NCBI RefSeq assembly: GCF_036906915.1 | Contig: NZ_JBAKHX010000026.1 | Location: 1 to 64,000, forward strand | Direction: 5' to 3' | DNA: 64,000 nucleotides | Origin: Phytohabitans sp036906915 | GTDB lineage: Bacteria > Actinomycetota > Actinomycetes > Mycobacteriales > Micromonosporaceae | Shown: one piece after another, positions 17,559 through 26,340 of the stretch | Position numbering within the stretch: the stretch's first letter is position 1 | Layout of the letters: each line of letters begins with the position of its first letter | Made by a program: the position numbers and the translations under genes | The notes under the pieces: generated by a model | What the model saw: the letters and a program-made list of their open reading frames with translations, nothing else | Databases searched by the model: none | Told to the model about the DNA's origin: nothing

Positions 17559-18556
17559 TTCGGGTCCTCCGCGGCCACCGACACGGTCAGTTCAGTCTCG
17601 GAGCCGGGCCGCACCGCGTCGTCGACCTGCTTGTGCGCGCCCGGCTCGGGCTCGGTGCCGGTGAGCTGGAGGAAGACGCTCTCCAGGTCGGGAGTGAGGG
17701 GGGTCAGCTCGCGCACCCACAAGCCCTGCCCGCCCAGCGTCTGGCTGACCCACGCCGGATCGGCCAGGTCACCCACCACGAAGTGGTCATCGTGGACGGT
17801 CACCGGCAGCCCAGCGGCACGGACCACCTCGGCCGCCCGCTCGTGGTCGGCGACGCGCACCCGGTACTCGCCCTTGTCGAACCCCGACACCACGTCGGCG
17901 ACCGGACCGCTCGCCACACGCCGGCCGCGCGAGATGATCGTCACGTGATCGCAGATCAGCTGGATCTCGGCCAGGATGTGGCTGGACACCAGCACGGTCA
18001 CGCCGGCGGCAGCCAGGTCGCGCATCAGGTCGCGCATCTCCCGGATACCGGCCGGGTCCAGCCCGTTGGCCGGCTCGTCGAGTATCAGCAACTCCGGCTG
18101 CTTCAGCAGAGCCGACGCGACCGCGAGCCGCTGCTTCATGCCCAGCGAGTACCCCTTGACCCGCTCGTCGCCACGGTCACGCAGCCCGACCTGGTCGAGC
18201 ACCTCCTCGACCCGCTCGTGCGGCACACCGCCGGCCGTGGCGAGCAGGCGTAGCGTGCGGCGGCCGGTGAAGTTGCCGAAGAACTGGGGGCTTTCCACGA
18301 TCGCCCCGACCCTGCCCGCGACGGCCGGCAGTTCGACTGGCGTCTGGTGACCCAGCACCGCCATCCGGCCGTCGTCGGCATGTACCAGGCCGAGCAGCGC
18401 GCGCAGTGTCGTGGTCTTGCCCGAACCGTTCGGGCCGAGGAACCCGTGCACCTGTCCGGCCTCGACGGTCATGTCGAAGCCGTCCAGCGCGACCCGGGCG
18501 CCGCCTCGCAGGGTGCGGAAGGTCTTGCGCAGCCCCTCGATCTGGATGACGGTCAT
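17555..18556 (-). CDS. ABC transporter ATP-binding protein
   Basis: A 333-residue ATPase partner of the downstream permease. Walker A GPNGSGKTTT, signature YSLGMKQR and Walker B LLILDEPANGLDP are all present. A C-terminal extension of about 100 residues follows the ATPase core, typical of drug/peptide exporter ATPases of the DrrA/CcmA-like class. I place the start at ATG 18556; an in-frame ATG three codons earlier (18565) is possible. It is divergent from another ABC ATPase gene 119 bp away. Confidence 0.87.
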   Translation of the reverse strand: MTVIQIEGLRKTFRTLRGGARVALDGFDMTVEAGQVHGFLGPNGSGKTTTLRALLGLVHADDGRMAVLGHQTPVELPAVAGRVGAIVESPQFFGNFTGRRTLRLLATAGGVPHERVEEVLDQVGLRDRGDERVKGYSLGMKQRLAVASALLKQPELLILDEPANGLDPAGIREMRDLMRDLAAAGVTVLVSSHILAEIQLICDHVTIISRGRRVASGPVADVVSGFDKGEYRVRVADHERAAEVVRAAGLPVTVHDDHFVVGDLADPAWVSQTLGGQGLWVRELTPLTPDLESVFLQLTGTEPEPGAHKQVDDAVRPGSETELTVSVAAEDPK

Positions 18557-18675
18557 GCGCCGCATGGCCCGCGTGAGCGGAGGCGAACGCCAGCTAGCTC
18601 GGTCATGCGGATGAACCTTACGGTGAGCGTCACATCCGTGGGGGGTAGGCCGGTCGGCCGTGGTTGGATGGTCCA

Positions 18676-19470
18676 GTGCCCGCGGCGAACGACGATCTGG
18701 TGATTGACCTCGACGGAGTCGGTGTAACGCGCTCCGGCGCGCATCTGTTGCGCGACCTCACGTGGCGGGTCGAGTTGGACGAACGGTGGGTGGTGCTCGG
18801 CCCTAATGGCGCCGGCAAGACCACGCTGCTCAACATCGCCGGTGCCCGGCTCTATCCCAGTACGGGCACCGCGCGCGTACTCGGCGAACGGCTCGGTCGC
18901 ACCGACGTCAACGAGCTGCGCACCAGGATCGGCCTGTCCAGCGCCGCGCTCGCCGAGCGGATCCCCGGCGAGGAGCTCGTGCACAACGTCGTGGTGACCG
19001 CCTCATGGGGCGTCGTGGGTCGCTGGCGCGAGCGGTACGAGTCGATCGACGAGGTGCGCGCGAGGGCGCTGCTCGACCAGTTCGGCGTGGCTGGGATGGC
19101 CGATCGCGCGTACGGGACCCTGTCGGAGGGGGAGCGCAAGCGCGTGCAGATCGCCCGCGCCCTCATGACCGATCCCGAGCTGCTGATGCTCGACGAGCCC
19201 GCCGCCGGCCTCGACCTTGGTGCCCGCGAAGACCTGGTGAACCGGCTGGCCGAGCTGGCGTACGACCCGGACGCCCCGGCGATGGTGCTGGTCACTCACC
19301 ACGTCGAGGAGATACCGCCAGGCTTCACCCACGCGCTGTTGCTGCGCGAGGGCGGCGTGGTCGCGCAAGGACTGATCGGCACGGTACTGACCAGCGACAA
19401 CCTGTCGAAGACGTTCGGGGTACCGCTGAAGCTGGAACGGTCGGGAGAACGATTCACCGCGTTCTCCTGA
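18676..19470 (+). CDS. ABC transporter ATP-binding protein, single-gene type
   Basis: About 264 residues from GTG 18676; an in-frame TTG lies at 18664. It has Walker A GPNGAGKTTL, signature LSEGERKRVQ, Walker B LLMLDEPAAGLD and the switch histidine in VTHHVEE. The sequence resembles ModF/YnjD-like stand-alone ATPases. No permease lies beside it in the same orientation, so its partner is unknown, or it may have a non-transport role. It is followed 18 bp later by a ribokinase gene on the same strand. Confidence 0.82.
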   Translation: MPAANDDLVIDLDGVGVTRSGAHLLRDLTWRVELDERWVVLGPNGAGKTTLLNIAGARLYPSTGTARVLGERLGRTDVNELRTRIGLSSAALAERIPGEELVHNVVVTASWGVVGRWRERYESIDEVRARALLDQFGVAGMADRAYGTLSEGERKRVQIARALMTDPELLMLDEPAAGLDLGAREDLVNRLAELAYDPDAPAMVLVTHHVEEIPPGFTHALLLREGGVVAQGLIGTVLTSDNLSKTFGVPLKLERSGERFTAFS

Positions 19471-19488
19471 GCGGTCTAGACTCCGTTG

Positions 19489-20385
19489 ATGCGTCAGCCC
19501 CGTGTCGTTGTGGCCGGCAGCGCCAACATGGACCTGGTCGCGACCGCTCCGGCGCTGCCCCGGCCGGGTGAGACCGTGCTCGGTAACGACTTCACGATGG
19601 TGCCCGGTGGCAAGGGCGCCAACCAGGCGATCGCCGCGTCCCGGGCCGGCGCCTCCTGCTCGTTCCTCGGTGCGATCGGTTCTGACGCGTTCGGTGTGAC
19701 CCTCAAGGCCCGGCTCGCCGCGTCCGGGGTCGACAGCGCGCATGCCCGAGTCGTTTACGGCTCGTCGGGCGTGGCCCTCGTCGTGGTGAACGCCAAAGGT
19801 GAGAACACCATCGTGGTCACCCCGGGAGCCAACCGCGCGTTCGGTGCGCTGACCGAGGCCGAGCTCGCCACCATCAAGGGCGCCGACGTTCTGGTGTGCC
19901 AGCTCGAAATCCCGGTCGAGACGGTGACGCAGGCGGCCGTCGCCGCCCGCGCAGCCGGTGTTCGGGTACTGCTGAACGCCGCCCCCGCGCGCGACCTGCC
20001 CGACGAGTTGCTGGCGGCCGTCGACCTGCTCGTCGTCAACGAAGGCGAGGCCCAGGCCATCCTCGGTAGCGGCAGCGAGGACCCGGCGGCGCTGCTCTCG
20101 GTCGTGCCGCGCGCGGTCGTCACCCTCGGCGACGAGGGCGCCTGGTACGTCTCCCGCGACGGCGAGGGTACCCGCGTGCCGGCCTTCAAGGTCGACACGG
20201 TCGACTCGACGGCGGCGGGCGACGCCTTTACCGGCGCGCTGGCCGTGGCGTGGGGCGAGGGACGCGATCTGGTCGACGCCGTGCGCTGGGCGTGCGCGGC
20301 CGGCGCCGTCTGCGCTCGCCGCCTCGGCGCGTCCGTGTCCCTGCCCACACGCGACGAGATCGACACGCTGTACGCCTCGGCTTGA
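19489..20385 (+). CDS. rbsK: Ribokinase (PfkB family), first copy
   Basis: A 298-residue PfkB-family sugar kinase that would phosphorylate D-ribose to ribose 5-phosphate. It has the N-terminal substrate signature GSANMDLVATAP, the GGKGANQA motif, and the C-terminal PfkB signature DSTAAGDAFTGALAV with the catalytic Asp in the GD pair. The region ANRAFGALTE is also typical of ribokinases. ATG 19489 is chosen over TTG 19486. A close paralogue lies at 27647-28555 within the sugar operon; judged by eye the two share well over half of their residues. Confidence 0.88.
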   Translation: MRQPRVVVAGSANMDLVATAPALPRPGETVLGNDFTMVPGGKGANQAIAASRAGASCSFLGAIGSDAFGVTLKARLAASGVDSAHARVVYGSSGVALVVVNAKGENTIVVTPGANRAFGALTEAELATIKGADVLVCQLEIPVETVTQAAVAARAAGVRVLLNAAPARDLPDELLAAVDLLVVNEGEAQAILGSGSEDPAALLSVVPRAVVTLGDEGAWYVSRDGEGTRVPAFKVDTVDSTAAGDAFTGALAVAWGEGRDLVDAVRWACAAGAVCARRLGASVSLPTRDEIDTLYASA

Positions 20386-20407
20386 TTCTGGGAGTCATGC
20401 TGGAAGC

Positions 20408-20812
20408 ATGATCCGGACCCTTCTCAACCTGCTCTGGCTTATCTTCGGCGGCGGGATCGTACTGGCCATCGGGTACGGCATCGCGGCCCTCATCTGCTTC
20501 GTACTGGTGATCACGATCCCGTTCGGGGTGGCGTCGCTGCGGCTCGCGTACTACTCCTTGTGGCCCTTCGGCCGGACGCTGGTGCCCAAGCCGGGCGCCG
20601 GGGTCGGCTCGGGCCTCGCCAACGTGCTCTGGGTGGTGCTGGCCGGCTGGTGGCTGGCGCTCGCCCACATCCTCGCCGGCATCGGGCTGTGCCTGACGAT
20701 CATCGGCATACCGTTCGGCATCGCGAACTTCAAGCTCGTGCCGGCCGCGTTCTGGCCGTTGGGCCGCGAGGTCGTCGAGGTGGATGACCTGCGGGTTTCC
20801 GCCTCAGCGTGA
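20408..20812 (+). CDS. YccF-domain inner membrane protein
   Basis: A 134-residue protein with four hydrophobic segments arranged as two YccF repeats. Each repeat ends in an IPFG motif (ITIPFGVASLRLAYYSLWPF near residue 37, and IIGIPFGIANFKL near residue 98), followed by an aromatic xxPFGR/PLGR block. YccF proteins are conserved membrane proteins of unknown biochemical function. It is 22 bp downstream of the ribokinase gene. Confidence 0.85.
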   Translation: MIRTLLNLLWLIFGGGIVLAIGYGIAALICFVLVITIPFGVASLRLAYYSLWPFGRTLVPKPGAGVGSGLANVLWVVLAGWWLALAHILAGIGLCLTIIGIPFGIANFKLVPAAFWPLGREVVEVDDLRVSASA

Positions 20813-20828
20813 CGGGTACTCCGTCCGC

Positions 20829-21026
20829 ATGGACGCGATTCTCGTGGGCGGCCCGCGCGACGGCACCTTCTTCGACCCCGAGGACGCTTCGCTGGTCGAA
20901 CTCGACATCAACGGCGTCCGCCACAGGTACGTGGTGACGACAGAGCAACGCCACGGCCACCAGCTCTACACGTATGCCGGCACCACCCCCACCCACCGCA
21001 TCCCTTCGGTTCCTCCCGTCCCTTGA
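20829..21026 (+). CDS. Small hypothetical protein
   Basis: A 65-residue protein starting at ATG 20829 (MDAILVGGPRDGTFFDPEDA). The frame is open further upstream, but that part overlaps the YccF gene. The opening ILVGGPRDG...TFF and the later HRYVVTTEQRHGHQLYTY pattern resemble small actinobacterial and phage proteins of unknown function (from memory). No membrane segment, metal site or catalytic motif is visible. Confidence 0.55.
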   Translation: MDAILVGGPRDGTFFDPEDASLVELDINGVRHRYVVTTEQRHGHQLYTYAGTTPTHRIPSVPPVP

Positions 21027-21069
21027 TCGGCGGAAAGGGCGCGGCGGGGAAACGAAGTTGTAACAAGGG

Positions 21070-21098
21070 TTGACCTTCGGGGCGGTGGGGCGCAGACT
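21070..21098 (+). promoter_or_regulatory. Candidate promoter of the LacI/sugar operon
   Basis: TTGACC at 21070-21075 and CAGACT at 21093-21098 are separated by 17 bp. The -35 element fits well and the -10 element is weak, as in many actinobacterial promoters. Transcription would start inside or beside the first operator-like palindrome. Confidence 0.4.
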
Positions 21099-21100
21099 TC

Positions 21101-21114
21101 CGGAAACGTTTACA
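21101..21114. promoter_or_regulatory. LacI-family operator, site 1
   Basis: CGGAAACGTTTACA is an imperfect palindrome centred on CG, matching the general LacI/GalR-family operator form with a central CpG. It lies 25 bp before the regulator's start codon and overlaps the predicted transcription start. A second, perfect site follows 44 bp downstream (centre to centre), about four helical turns, so looping or cooperative binding is plausible. Confidence 0.75.
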
Positions 21115-21138
21115 AAGGGAGCTGCGGAGGTCAGGCGC

Positions 21139-22164
21139 GTGGGGCGTAAACGTTTACACGACGCGACGGACGGGCGGCCGACAGTGCATACCGTCGCGGC
21201 TCGGGCCGGGGTGTCGATCGCCTCCGCATCCCGGGTGCTCAACGGGGTGGGCGGGAGCGCGGAGACCGTCCGCCGGGTGCGTGAGGCGGCCGCCGAGGTC
21301 GGGTACGTGCCCAACGCGATCGCACGCTCGCTCCAGTCGCAGCGCACGGGTCTGATCGCGTTCGCCGTCGAAGACATCGGCAACCCGGTGTACGTCGCCA
21401 TGATGCGAGCCATCGAGGCGGTGGTCGCCGAGTCCGGGCGGCAGTTGCTGGTGCACGCCACCAGCGGCCAGGTGGCCAGCGAGACCGCGTTACTGCGCCG
21501 CCTCGCCCACCGTTACGTCGATGGCATGATCATTTCTCCGATCCGGGTCACCGACTCGCACGTCGAGGCCATGACGGCCAGTCCGGTGCCGGTGGTGGTG
21601 ATCGGCCAACTCCCGGACGACGTCCCAGTAGACAACGTCCGCACCGACTCGCGTACCGGTGTCGCGCTCGCCGTCGATCACCTGGCCGCCGCTGGGCGTA
21701 CCAGGATCGCTTTTCTCAATGGCCCCCTGGACACGGTGCCGGGCGTCGCCCGCGATGCCGGCTATCGCGCGGCCATGGCGCGTCACGGAATGAGCGCCGA
21801 CATGATCGAGGTGGGTGACTTCCAGTACGCGGCCGGCCGCGCCGCCGCCGAGCGGCTGCTCGCCCGCGCGCGTCCGGACGCGATCGTCTGCGCCAACGAT
21901 CTGATCGCGGTCGGGGCGCTGCACGCGCTGCTGGTCTCCGGCCTTCGGGTACCACAGGACGTGGCCCTGGTCGGCATGGACGACACCGAGCTGGCCCAGA
22001 TGTCGTACCCGCAGATCTCCAGCGTGTCGCTGGGCTCCGAGATCCGTGGCCGGCTGGCCGCCCAGCTGCTGCTGGACCGGATCGCGGACGCCGACCTGCC
22101 GCCCCGCCGCGAGCAGGTCCCGCCCAGCCTGGTGATCCGCGCGTCAAGCGGAGGTGCCTCATGA
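21139..22164 (+). CDS. LacI-family transcriptional regulator
   Basis: A 341-residue regulator. The N-terminal HTH (TVHTVAARAGVSIASASRVL, about residues 15-34) and hinge region are followed by a periplasmic-binding-protein-like ligand domain. I prefer GTG 21139, with a GGAGG site upstream at 21126-21130; the frame is open back to 21070. A perfect operator palindrome covers codons 3-7, so binding would repress its own transcription by roadblock. The stop overlaps the start of the first permease gene (ATGA), so the regulator is co-transcribed with the importer and enzymes it probably controls. Confidence 0.9.
   Translation: MGRKRLHDATDGRPTVHTVAARAGVSIASASRVLNGVGGSAETVRRVREAAAEVGYVPNAIARSLQSQRTGLIAFAVEDIGNPVYVAMMRAIEAVVAESGRQLLVHATSGQVASETALLRRLAHRYVDGMIISPIRVTDSHVEAMTASPVPVVVIGQLPDDVPVDNVRTDSRTGVALAVDHLAAAGRTRIAFLNGPLDTVPGVARDAGYRAAMARHGMSADMIEVGDFQYAAGRAAAERLLARARPDAIVCANDLIAVGALHALLVSGLRVPQDVALVGMDDTELAQMSYPQISSVSLGSEIRGRLAAQLLLDRIADADLPPRREQVPPSLVIRASSGGAS
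21145..21158. promoter_or_regulatory. LacI-family operator, site 2, inside the coding start
   Basis: The 12-bp perfect palindrome GTAAACGTTTAC occupies 21146-21157, within the first codons of the lacI-type gene. Its core is shared with site 1. No further copy was noticed elsewhere in the window, so the operators look specific to this operon. Confidence 0.8.
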
Positions 22165-23090
22165 CGACTGTGGTGGAGGCGCCTCCGACGCGGAAGCCGG
22201 ACTACAAGGCGAGGGCGCGGTCCGACCGCACCACGATCTACCTGCTGCTCCTGCCGGCGCTGCTGCCGGTCGTGGTGCTGTCGGTGATCCCGCTGCTGCG
22301 CGGCATCTACCTGGGTTTCACCGACGCCCGCGCGGGTCGCAACGTCGACACCAACTTCACGGGCGTCGAGAACTACCGCGAGCTGATGAACGACGACCTT
22401 TTCTGGAGCGCCTTCCGGATCGGGTTGGTGTGGGCCTTCGCGGTGACGATCCTGCAGTTCGTGCTGGCCTTCGGGCTGGCGCTGCTGCTGAACCAGCCGC
22501 TGAAGTTTCGCGGGTTCGGGCGGGTGATGGCGCTGGTGCCGTGGGCGATGCCGCCGGTCATCGTCGGCATCATGTGGCGGCTGGTCTACCACCCGGACGC
22601 CGGCCTGCTCAACGAGGTGCTGTACCGCGGCGGTGCCGAGGGGCTTCAGCACAACTGGCTCGGCGACTTCGGCACCGCCCTGCCCGCCGTGATCATGGTG
22701 GGCGTCTGGTCGGGGATGCCGCAGACCACGATCGTGCTGCTGGCAGGGTTGTCAGGGGTGCCGCGCGAGCTGCACGAGGCGGCGGCGGTGGATGGCGCGA
22801 CGGCGTGGCAGCGCTTTCGCAGCGTCACCGTGCCATCCCTGATGCCGGTGATCGTGGCGATCACCTCCCTTGACTTCATCTGGAACTTCAACTCGTTCGG
22901 CCTGGTGTATGTGCTGACCGCGGGCGGGCCGGGCGGCCGCACGATGCTGCCGATGCTCTTCGCGTACGAGGAGGCGTTCCGGTACGGCAACTACGGGTAC
23001 GCGGCGGCGCTCGGCAACGTGATGGTCGTGATCATCGTGGCGCTGCTGGCGGTGTACCTGCGCCGCAGGCTGAGGGAGGCGAACGCATGA
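22161..23090 (+). CDS. Sugar ABC transporter permease (MalF/UgpA type)
   Basis: A 309-residue membrane protein with six predicted segments, of which the first is near residues 28-50. The EAA loop that contacts the ATPase reads ELHEAAAVDGATAWQRFRSV (about 205-224). It is the first of two permeases of a CUT1-type carbohydrate importer. It overlaps the lacI-type gene and the next permease gene by ATGA. No ATPase is encoded in the operon; in actinobacteria such importers commonly share a genome-encoded MsiK-type ATPase (established for Streptomyces; inferred here). Confidence 0.9.
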   Translation: MTTVVEAPPTRKPDYKARARSDRTTIYLLLLPALLPVVVLSVIPLLRGIYLGFTDARAGRNVDTNFTGVENYRELMNDDLFWSAFRIGLVWAFAVTILQFVLAFGLALLLNQPLKFRGFGRVMALVPWAMPPVIVGIMWRLVYHPDAGLLNEVLYRGGAEGLQHNWLGDFGTALPAVIMVGVWSGMPQTTIVLLAGLSGVPRELHEAAAVDGATAWQRFRSVTVPSLMPVIVAITSLDFIWNFNSFGLVYVLTAGGPGGRTMLPMLFAYEEAFRYGNYGYAAALGNVMVVIIVALLAVYLRRRLREANA

Positions 23091-23920
23091 AAGCGAGCCG
23101 GACCACGCGCGCCTTCCAGTACGTCGCGCTGCTGGGGTACATGGTCTTTCTGGGCTTCCCGCTCGTGTGGATGCTTTCCACGTCGTTCAAGCCGCCGCGC
23201 GAGATGGTGGAGATCCACCCCACCCTGATCCCGCACAACCCGACGCTCGACAACTACGTGCAGGCGTTCACGGAGCAGGAGCTGGGGCGGGCGGCGCTCA
23301 ACAGCCTCCAGGTGTCGCTCGCGTCGGCGGTGCTGACGGTCCTCGTCGCGCTGCCGGCGGCCTACGCACTCGCGCGCTTCAAGACCAAGCTGGGCACGGC
23401 GGCGCTGGGCTGGGTGCTGCTCTCCCAGCTCTTCCCGTTCGTGCTGCTGGTGATCCCGCTGTTTCTCATCCTCCGGCAGGTCGACCTCGTCAACACTCAT
23501 GCCGGCCTGATCCTGGTCTACGTCGTGTGGGCACTCCCGTTCGCGCTGTGGATGCTGCAGGGCTTCGTCCGCAACATTCCGCGCGAGCTGGAGGAGGCCG
23601 CCGCCGTCGACGGCGCCACCCGGTTGCAGGTACTGCGCCGGGTTGTCGCCCCGCTGCTCGCGCCCGGCGTGGTGGCCACCTCGCTGTTCGCGTTCATCTC
23701 CGCCTGGAACGAGTTCTTCTTCGCACTGGTGCTGCTCAAGAGCCCCGACCTCGCGACCCTGCCGGTGACGCTGGCGCGGTTCGTGGGCGTCGAAGGCATC
23801 GCAAGGCTCGGACCCCTCGCCGCCGGCTCACTCATGGCGACGATCCCGAGCCTGATCTTCTTCGCATTCCTGCAACGCCGGTTGACCTCCGGGTCGCTCG
23901 CGGGTGCTGTCAAGGGTTAA
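23087..23920 (+). CDS. Sugar ABC transporter permease (MalG/UgpE type)
   Basis: A 277-residue second permease with six predicted membrane segments and the EAA motif ELEEAAAVDGATRLQVLRRV near residues 167-186. It forms a heterodimer with the preceding permease. It overlaps that gene by 4 bp, and the binding-protein gene starts 9 bp after its stop. Confidence 0.9.
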   Translation: MKASRTTRAFQYVALLGYMVFLGFPLVWMLSTSFKPPREMVEIHPTLIPHNPTLDNYVQAFTEQELGRAALNSLQVSLASAVLTVLVALPAAYALARFKTKLGTAALGWVLLSQLFPFVLLVIPLFLILRQVDLVNTHAGLILVYVVWALPFALWMLQGFVRNIPRELEEAAAVDGATRLQVLRRVVAPLLAPGVVATSLFAFISAWNEFFFALVLLKSPDLATLPVTLARFVGVEGIARLGPLAAGSLMATIPSLIFFAFLQRRLTSGSLAGAVKG

Positions 23921-23929
23921 GGAGGCCCC

Positions 23930-25204
23930 ATGCTTCGTAAACTGGTCGCCGTCTCCGCGGCGCTCCTCATAGGACTGTCCGGGTGCGGCAGTGGCGACGA
24001 TGACTCGTCCTCCTCCGAAGGCCCTGTCAAGCTGCGGTTCCTCAGCCTGGCGTGGCAGAAGGACTCGCTGGCCGCGAACAGGGAACTGGTCGACAAGTGG
24101 AACGCCGAGCACCCCGACATCCAGGTCGAGTACGTGCAGGGCGACTGGAACTCGGTGCACGACCAGCTGCTGACCTCGTTCGAGGGCGGCGACGCGCCGG
24201 ACATCTTCCAGTACGAGAGCGCGGCGATCGGCGAGTTCGCCAAGCAGGGCTACCTGGCCGACCTGTCCAGCCTGGTTTCCAGTGACCTGAAGGGCGAGAT
24301 CAGCGACGGCATCTGGGAGACCGTCACATTCGACGGCAAGGTCGCGGGCGTGCCGTTCCTGCTGGAGTCGCAGGTGGTGCTGGCCAACAAGAAGCTGCTC
24401 GACGCCGCGGCCATCACGGTGCCGGCGGCCGGCCAGTCGTGGACGTGGGACGAGTTCCAGACCAACGCGCAGGCGCTCACCAAGAGCGGCACGTACGGCG
24501 TGGCGTGGGCGCTGAAGTCGCCGACGAACCGGGTGATGAACCTGTCGCTCAACTTCGACGGCAAGTTCTTCTACACCGACGGCGGCAAGACCGAGGTGAA
24601 GGTGGGCGATCCGGAGAAGGAGATCCCGCGCCGCATCCACGACATGATTTACGTGGCCAAGTCGGCCTCGCCGGACGCGGTCGGCATGGGCGGCACCGAC
24701 CCGCTGCCCGGATTCTTCGCCGGCAAGTACGCGATGCTGCCGGGTGGCGTGTTCCTGCGGCAGCAGATGGTCGAGCAGGCGCCGGCCGGGTTCGAGTGGG
24801 TGACGCTGCCGCCCATCAAGGGCCCGAGCGCCAGTCAGGCGGCCAACCCGCAAACACTGTCCATTTCGGAGGACTCGAAGGGCAAGAAGCAGGCGATGCA
24901 GTTCGTCGAGTACTTCCTGAACCCGGCGAACATGGCCCGCCTCGCGCAGGGCGACTGGCTCGTGCCCACCGGCAAGAAGGCCGGCGAGGAGCTGGTCACC
25001 TCGACGGGCGGCAAGCAGGGCTGGGACGTCGCGGTGGCCAGCGCCGGCAACCTGACGATCGCTCCATTCCAGACGGTCGACGGGTACCCGGAGTGGAAGA
25101 CCAAGTACGCCACACCGGCGCTTCAGCAGTACTTCGCAAACAAGATCACGTTGGACCAGCTCGGCACGCAGCTGGTCGATGGTGGAAAGCAGGTCCTGAG
25201 GTAA
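23930..25204 (+). CDS. Extracellular solute-binding lipoprotein of the sugar importer
   Basis: A 424-residue family 1 (CUT1-type) binding protein. The signal peptide ends in the lipobox LSGC with Cys19, followed by an Asp/Ser-rich tether. The mature part has typical solute-binding features such as GGDAPDIFQYESAAIGEFA and repeated aromatic residues. AAGGAGG lies just before the ATG, the strongest ribosome site in the operon, which fits the need for excess binding protein. The gene comes after the permeases rather than before them, which is less common for CUT1 importers. The ligand cannot be predicted from the sequence. Confidence 0.9.
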   Translation: MLRKLVAVSAALLIGLSGCGSGDDDSSSSEGPVKLRFLSLAWQKDSLAANRELVDKWNAEHPDIQVEYVQGDWNSVHDQLLTSFEGGDAPDIFQYESAAIGEFAKQGYLADLSSLVSSDLKGEISDGIWETVTFDGKVAGVPFLLESQVVLANKKLLDAAAITVPAAGQSWTWDEFQTNAQALTKSGTYGVAWALKSPTNRVMNLSLNFDGKFFYTDGGKTEVKVGDPEKEIPRRIHDMIYVAKSASPDAVGMGGTDPLPGFFAGKYAMLPGGVFLRQQMVEQAPAGFEWVTLPPIKGPSASQAANPQTLSISEDSKGKKQAMQFVEYFLNPANMARLAQGDWLVPTGKKAGEELVTSTGGKQGWDVAVASAGNLTIAPFQTVDGYPEWKTKYATPALQQYFANKITLDQLGTQLVDGGKQVLR

Positions 25205-25206
25205 CC

Positions 25207-26340
25207 ATGCGCCTTCTGCTCGACAAATCGGTCGGCTGCCTCGTGGGCGCCGCCGTCGGTGACGCCCTCGGCGGGGCCACCGAGACGGCGCTCCCCGAGG
25301 AGATCCGGAACCGGTACGGCGGCTGGGTCGACGGCATCGTGCCCCCGTTCCACGAGAACTGGGCCACGAACCGTCCACTCGCCCCGTACCACAAGGGCGA
25401 CGGGCACATCACCGATGACACGTTGATGACCCACGCACTGGTCCGGGCGTACGCGAAGAAGCGCGACCACCTCGACGCGTACGACGTCATCGAGTTGCTC
25501 GTGCCCGACCTGATCGAGCGGGAGGTCTACATCCCCGACCTGGAGCGCGAGGCGGTGGCCTTCCACCGCCTCGCGGCCGCCGAGCGCTGGCTCGTGACGC
25601 GCCTGCACCACGCGCACGCCGATCCCCGCGAGGCCGGCGTGGGAAACATCGTCAACTGTGGAGCGGCGATGTACATGGCCCCGGTCGGGGTCGTCAACGC
25701 GGGCGACCCGGCCGGCGCGTACGCGGAGGCCATCGAGGTGGCGGGCGCGCACCAGTACAGCTACGGCCGCGAGGCCGCCGCCGTTTTCGCCGCGGCGGTC
25801 GCGGCGGCGATGGCACCCGGCGCCGTCGTGGGCGAGGTCGTGGAAGCGGCGTTGGACGTGGCCCGGGACGGCACCGGGGAGGCCATCTCCGCCGTCGTCC
25901 ACGTCGCCAATGGGTACACGGATTGGCGTGACGCCATCGCGCCACTGCGGGCCGCGGTGGCGGCATACGACACCGTGGGCGAGGACTACCGCAACCCGGG
26001 GCTCGGGGCCCGGCGGCCCAGCCGGCTGCACTCCATCGAGGAGCTGCCGGTCGCGCTGGGCATGCTCGTCGTGGCGAACGGAGGGTATCGGGAAGCGGTG
26101 CTGGGGGCGGTCAACTACGGTCGGGACTCCGATTCGACCGCCACCATGGCGGGGGCGATCGCCGGCGCGCTCGGGGGCTCACCGGCGGTTCCCGCCGAGT
26201 GGGCGTCCACAGTGGCGTCCGCCTCTCGCACCGACCTGGCCGAGCCGGGGCGGGTACTCGCCGACGTGGCCGCCGAGGTGTACGCGGCCGACAAGGCGCG
26301 CTTCGCTCGCCGGGCCGAGCGGTACGAGGGGCTGCGATGA
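25207..26340 (+). CDS. ADP-ribosylglycohydrolase family protein (1)
   Basis: A 377-residue all-helical ARH-family protein. It has the N-terminal pattern GCLVGAAVGDALGG, the first metal-site motif TDDT at residues 69-72, and the second motif DSDST at 307-311 followed by TMAGAIAGALGG. The family hydrolyses N- or O-ribosyl bonds in a magnesium-dependent way. Both metal motifs are intact, so activity is likely. ATG 25207 lies 2 bp after the binding-protein stop, and the stop overlaps the next gene's ATG. Placement between a sugar importer and a ribokinase suggests a small-molecule riboside substrate rather than ADP-ribosylated protein; that is inference. Confidence 0.88.
   Translation: MRLLLDKSVGCLVGAAVGDALGGATETALPEEIRNRYGGWVDGIVPPFHENWATNRPLAPYHKGDGHITDDTLMTHALVRAYAKKRDHLDAYDVIELLVPDLIEREVYIPDLEREAVAFHRLAAAERWLVTRLHHAHADPREAGVGNIVNCGAAMYMAPVGVVNAGDPAGAYAEAIEVAGAHQYSYGREAAAVFAAAVAAAMAPGAVVGEVVEAALDVARDGTGEAISAVVHVANGYTDWRDAIAPLRAAVAAYDTVGEDYRNPGLGARRPSRLHSIEELPVALGMLVVANGGYREAVLGAVNYGRDSDSTATMAGAIAGALGGSPAVPAEWASTVASASRTDLAEPGRVLADVAAEVYAADKARFARRAERYEGLR

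Noticed and set aside
25207..26340. Classical nitrogenase-regulating DraG function for the first ARH protein
   Set aside because: There are no nitrogenase or DraT genes nearby. The context is sugar import and ribose metabolism.
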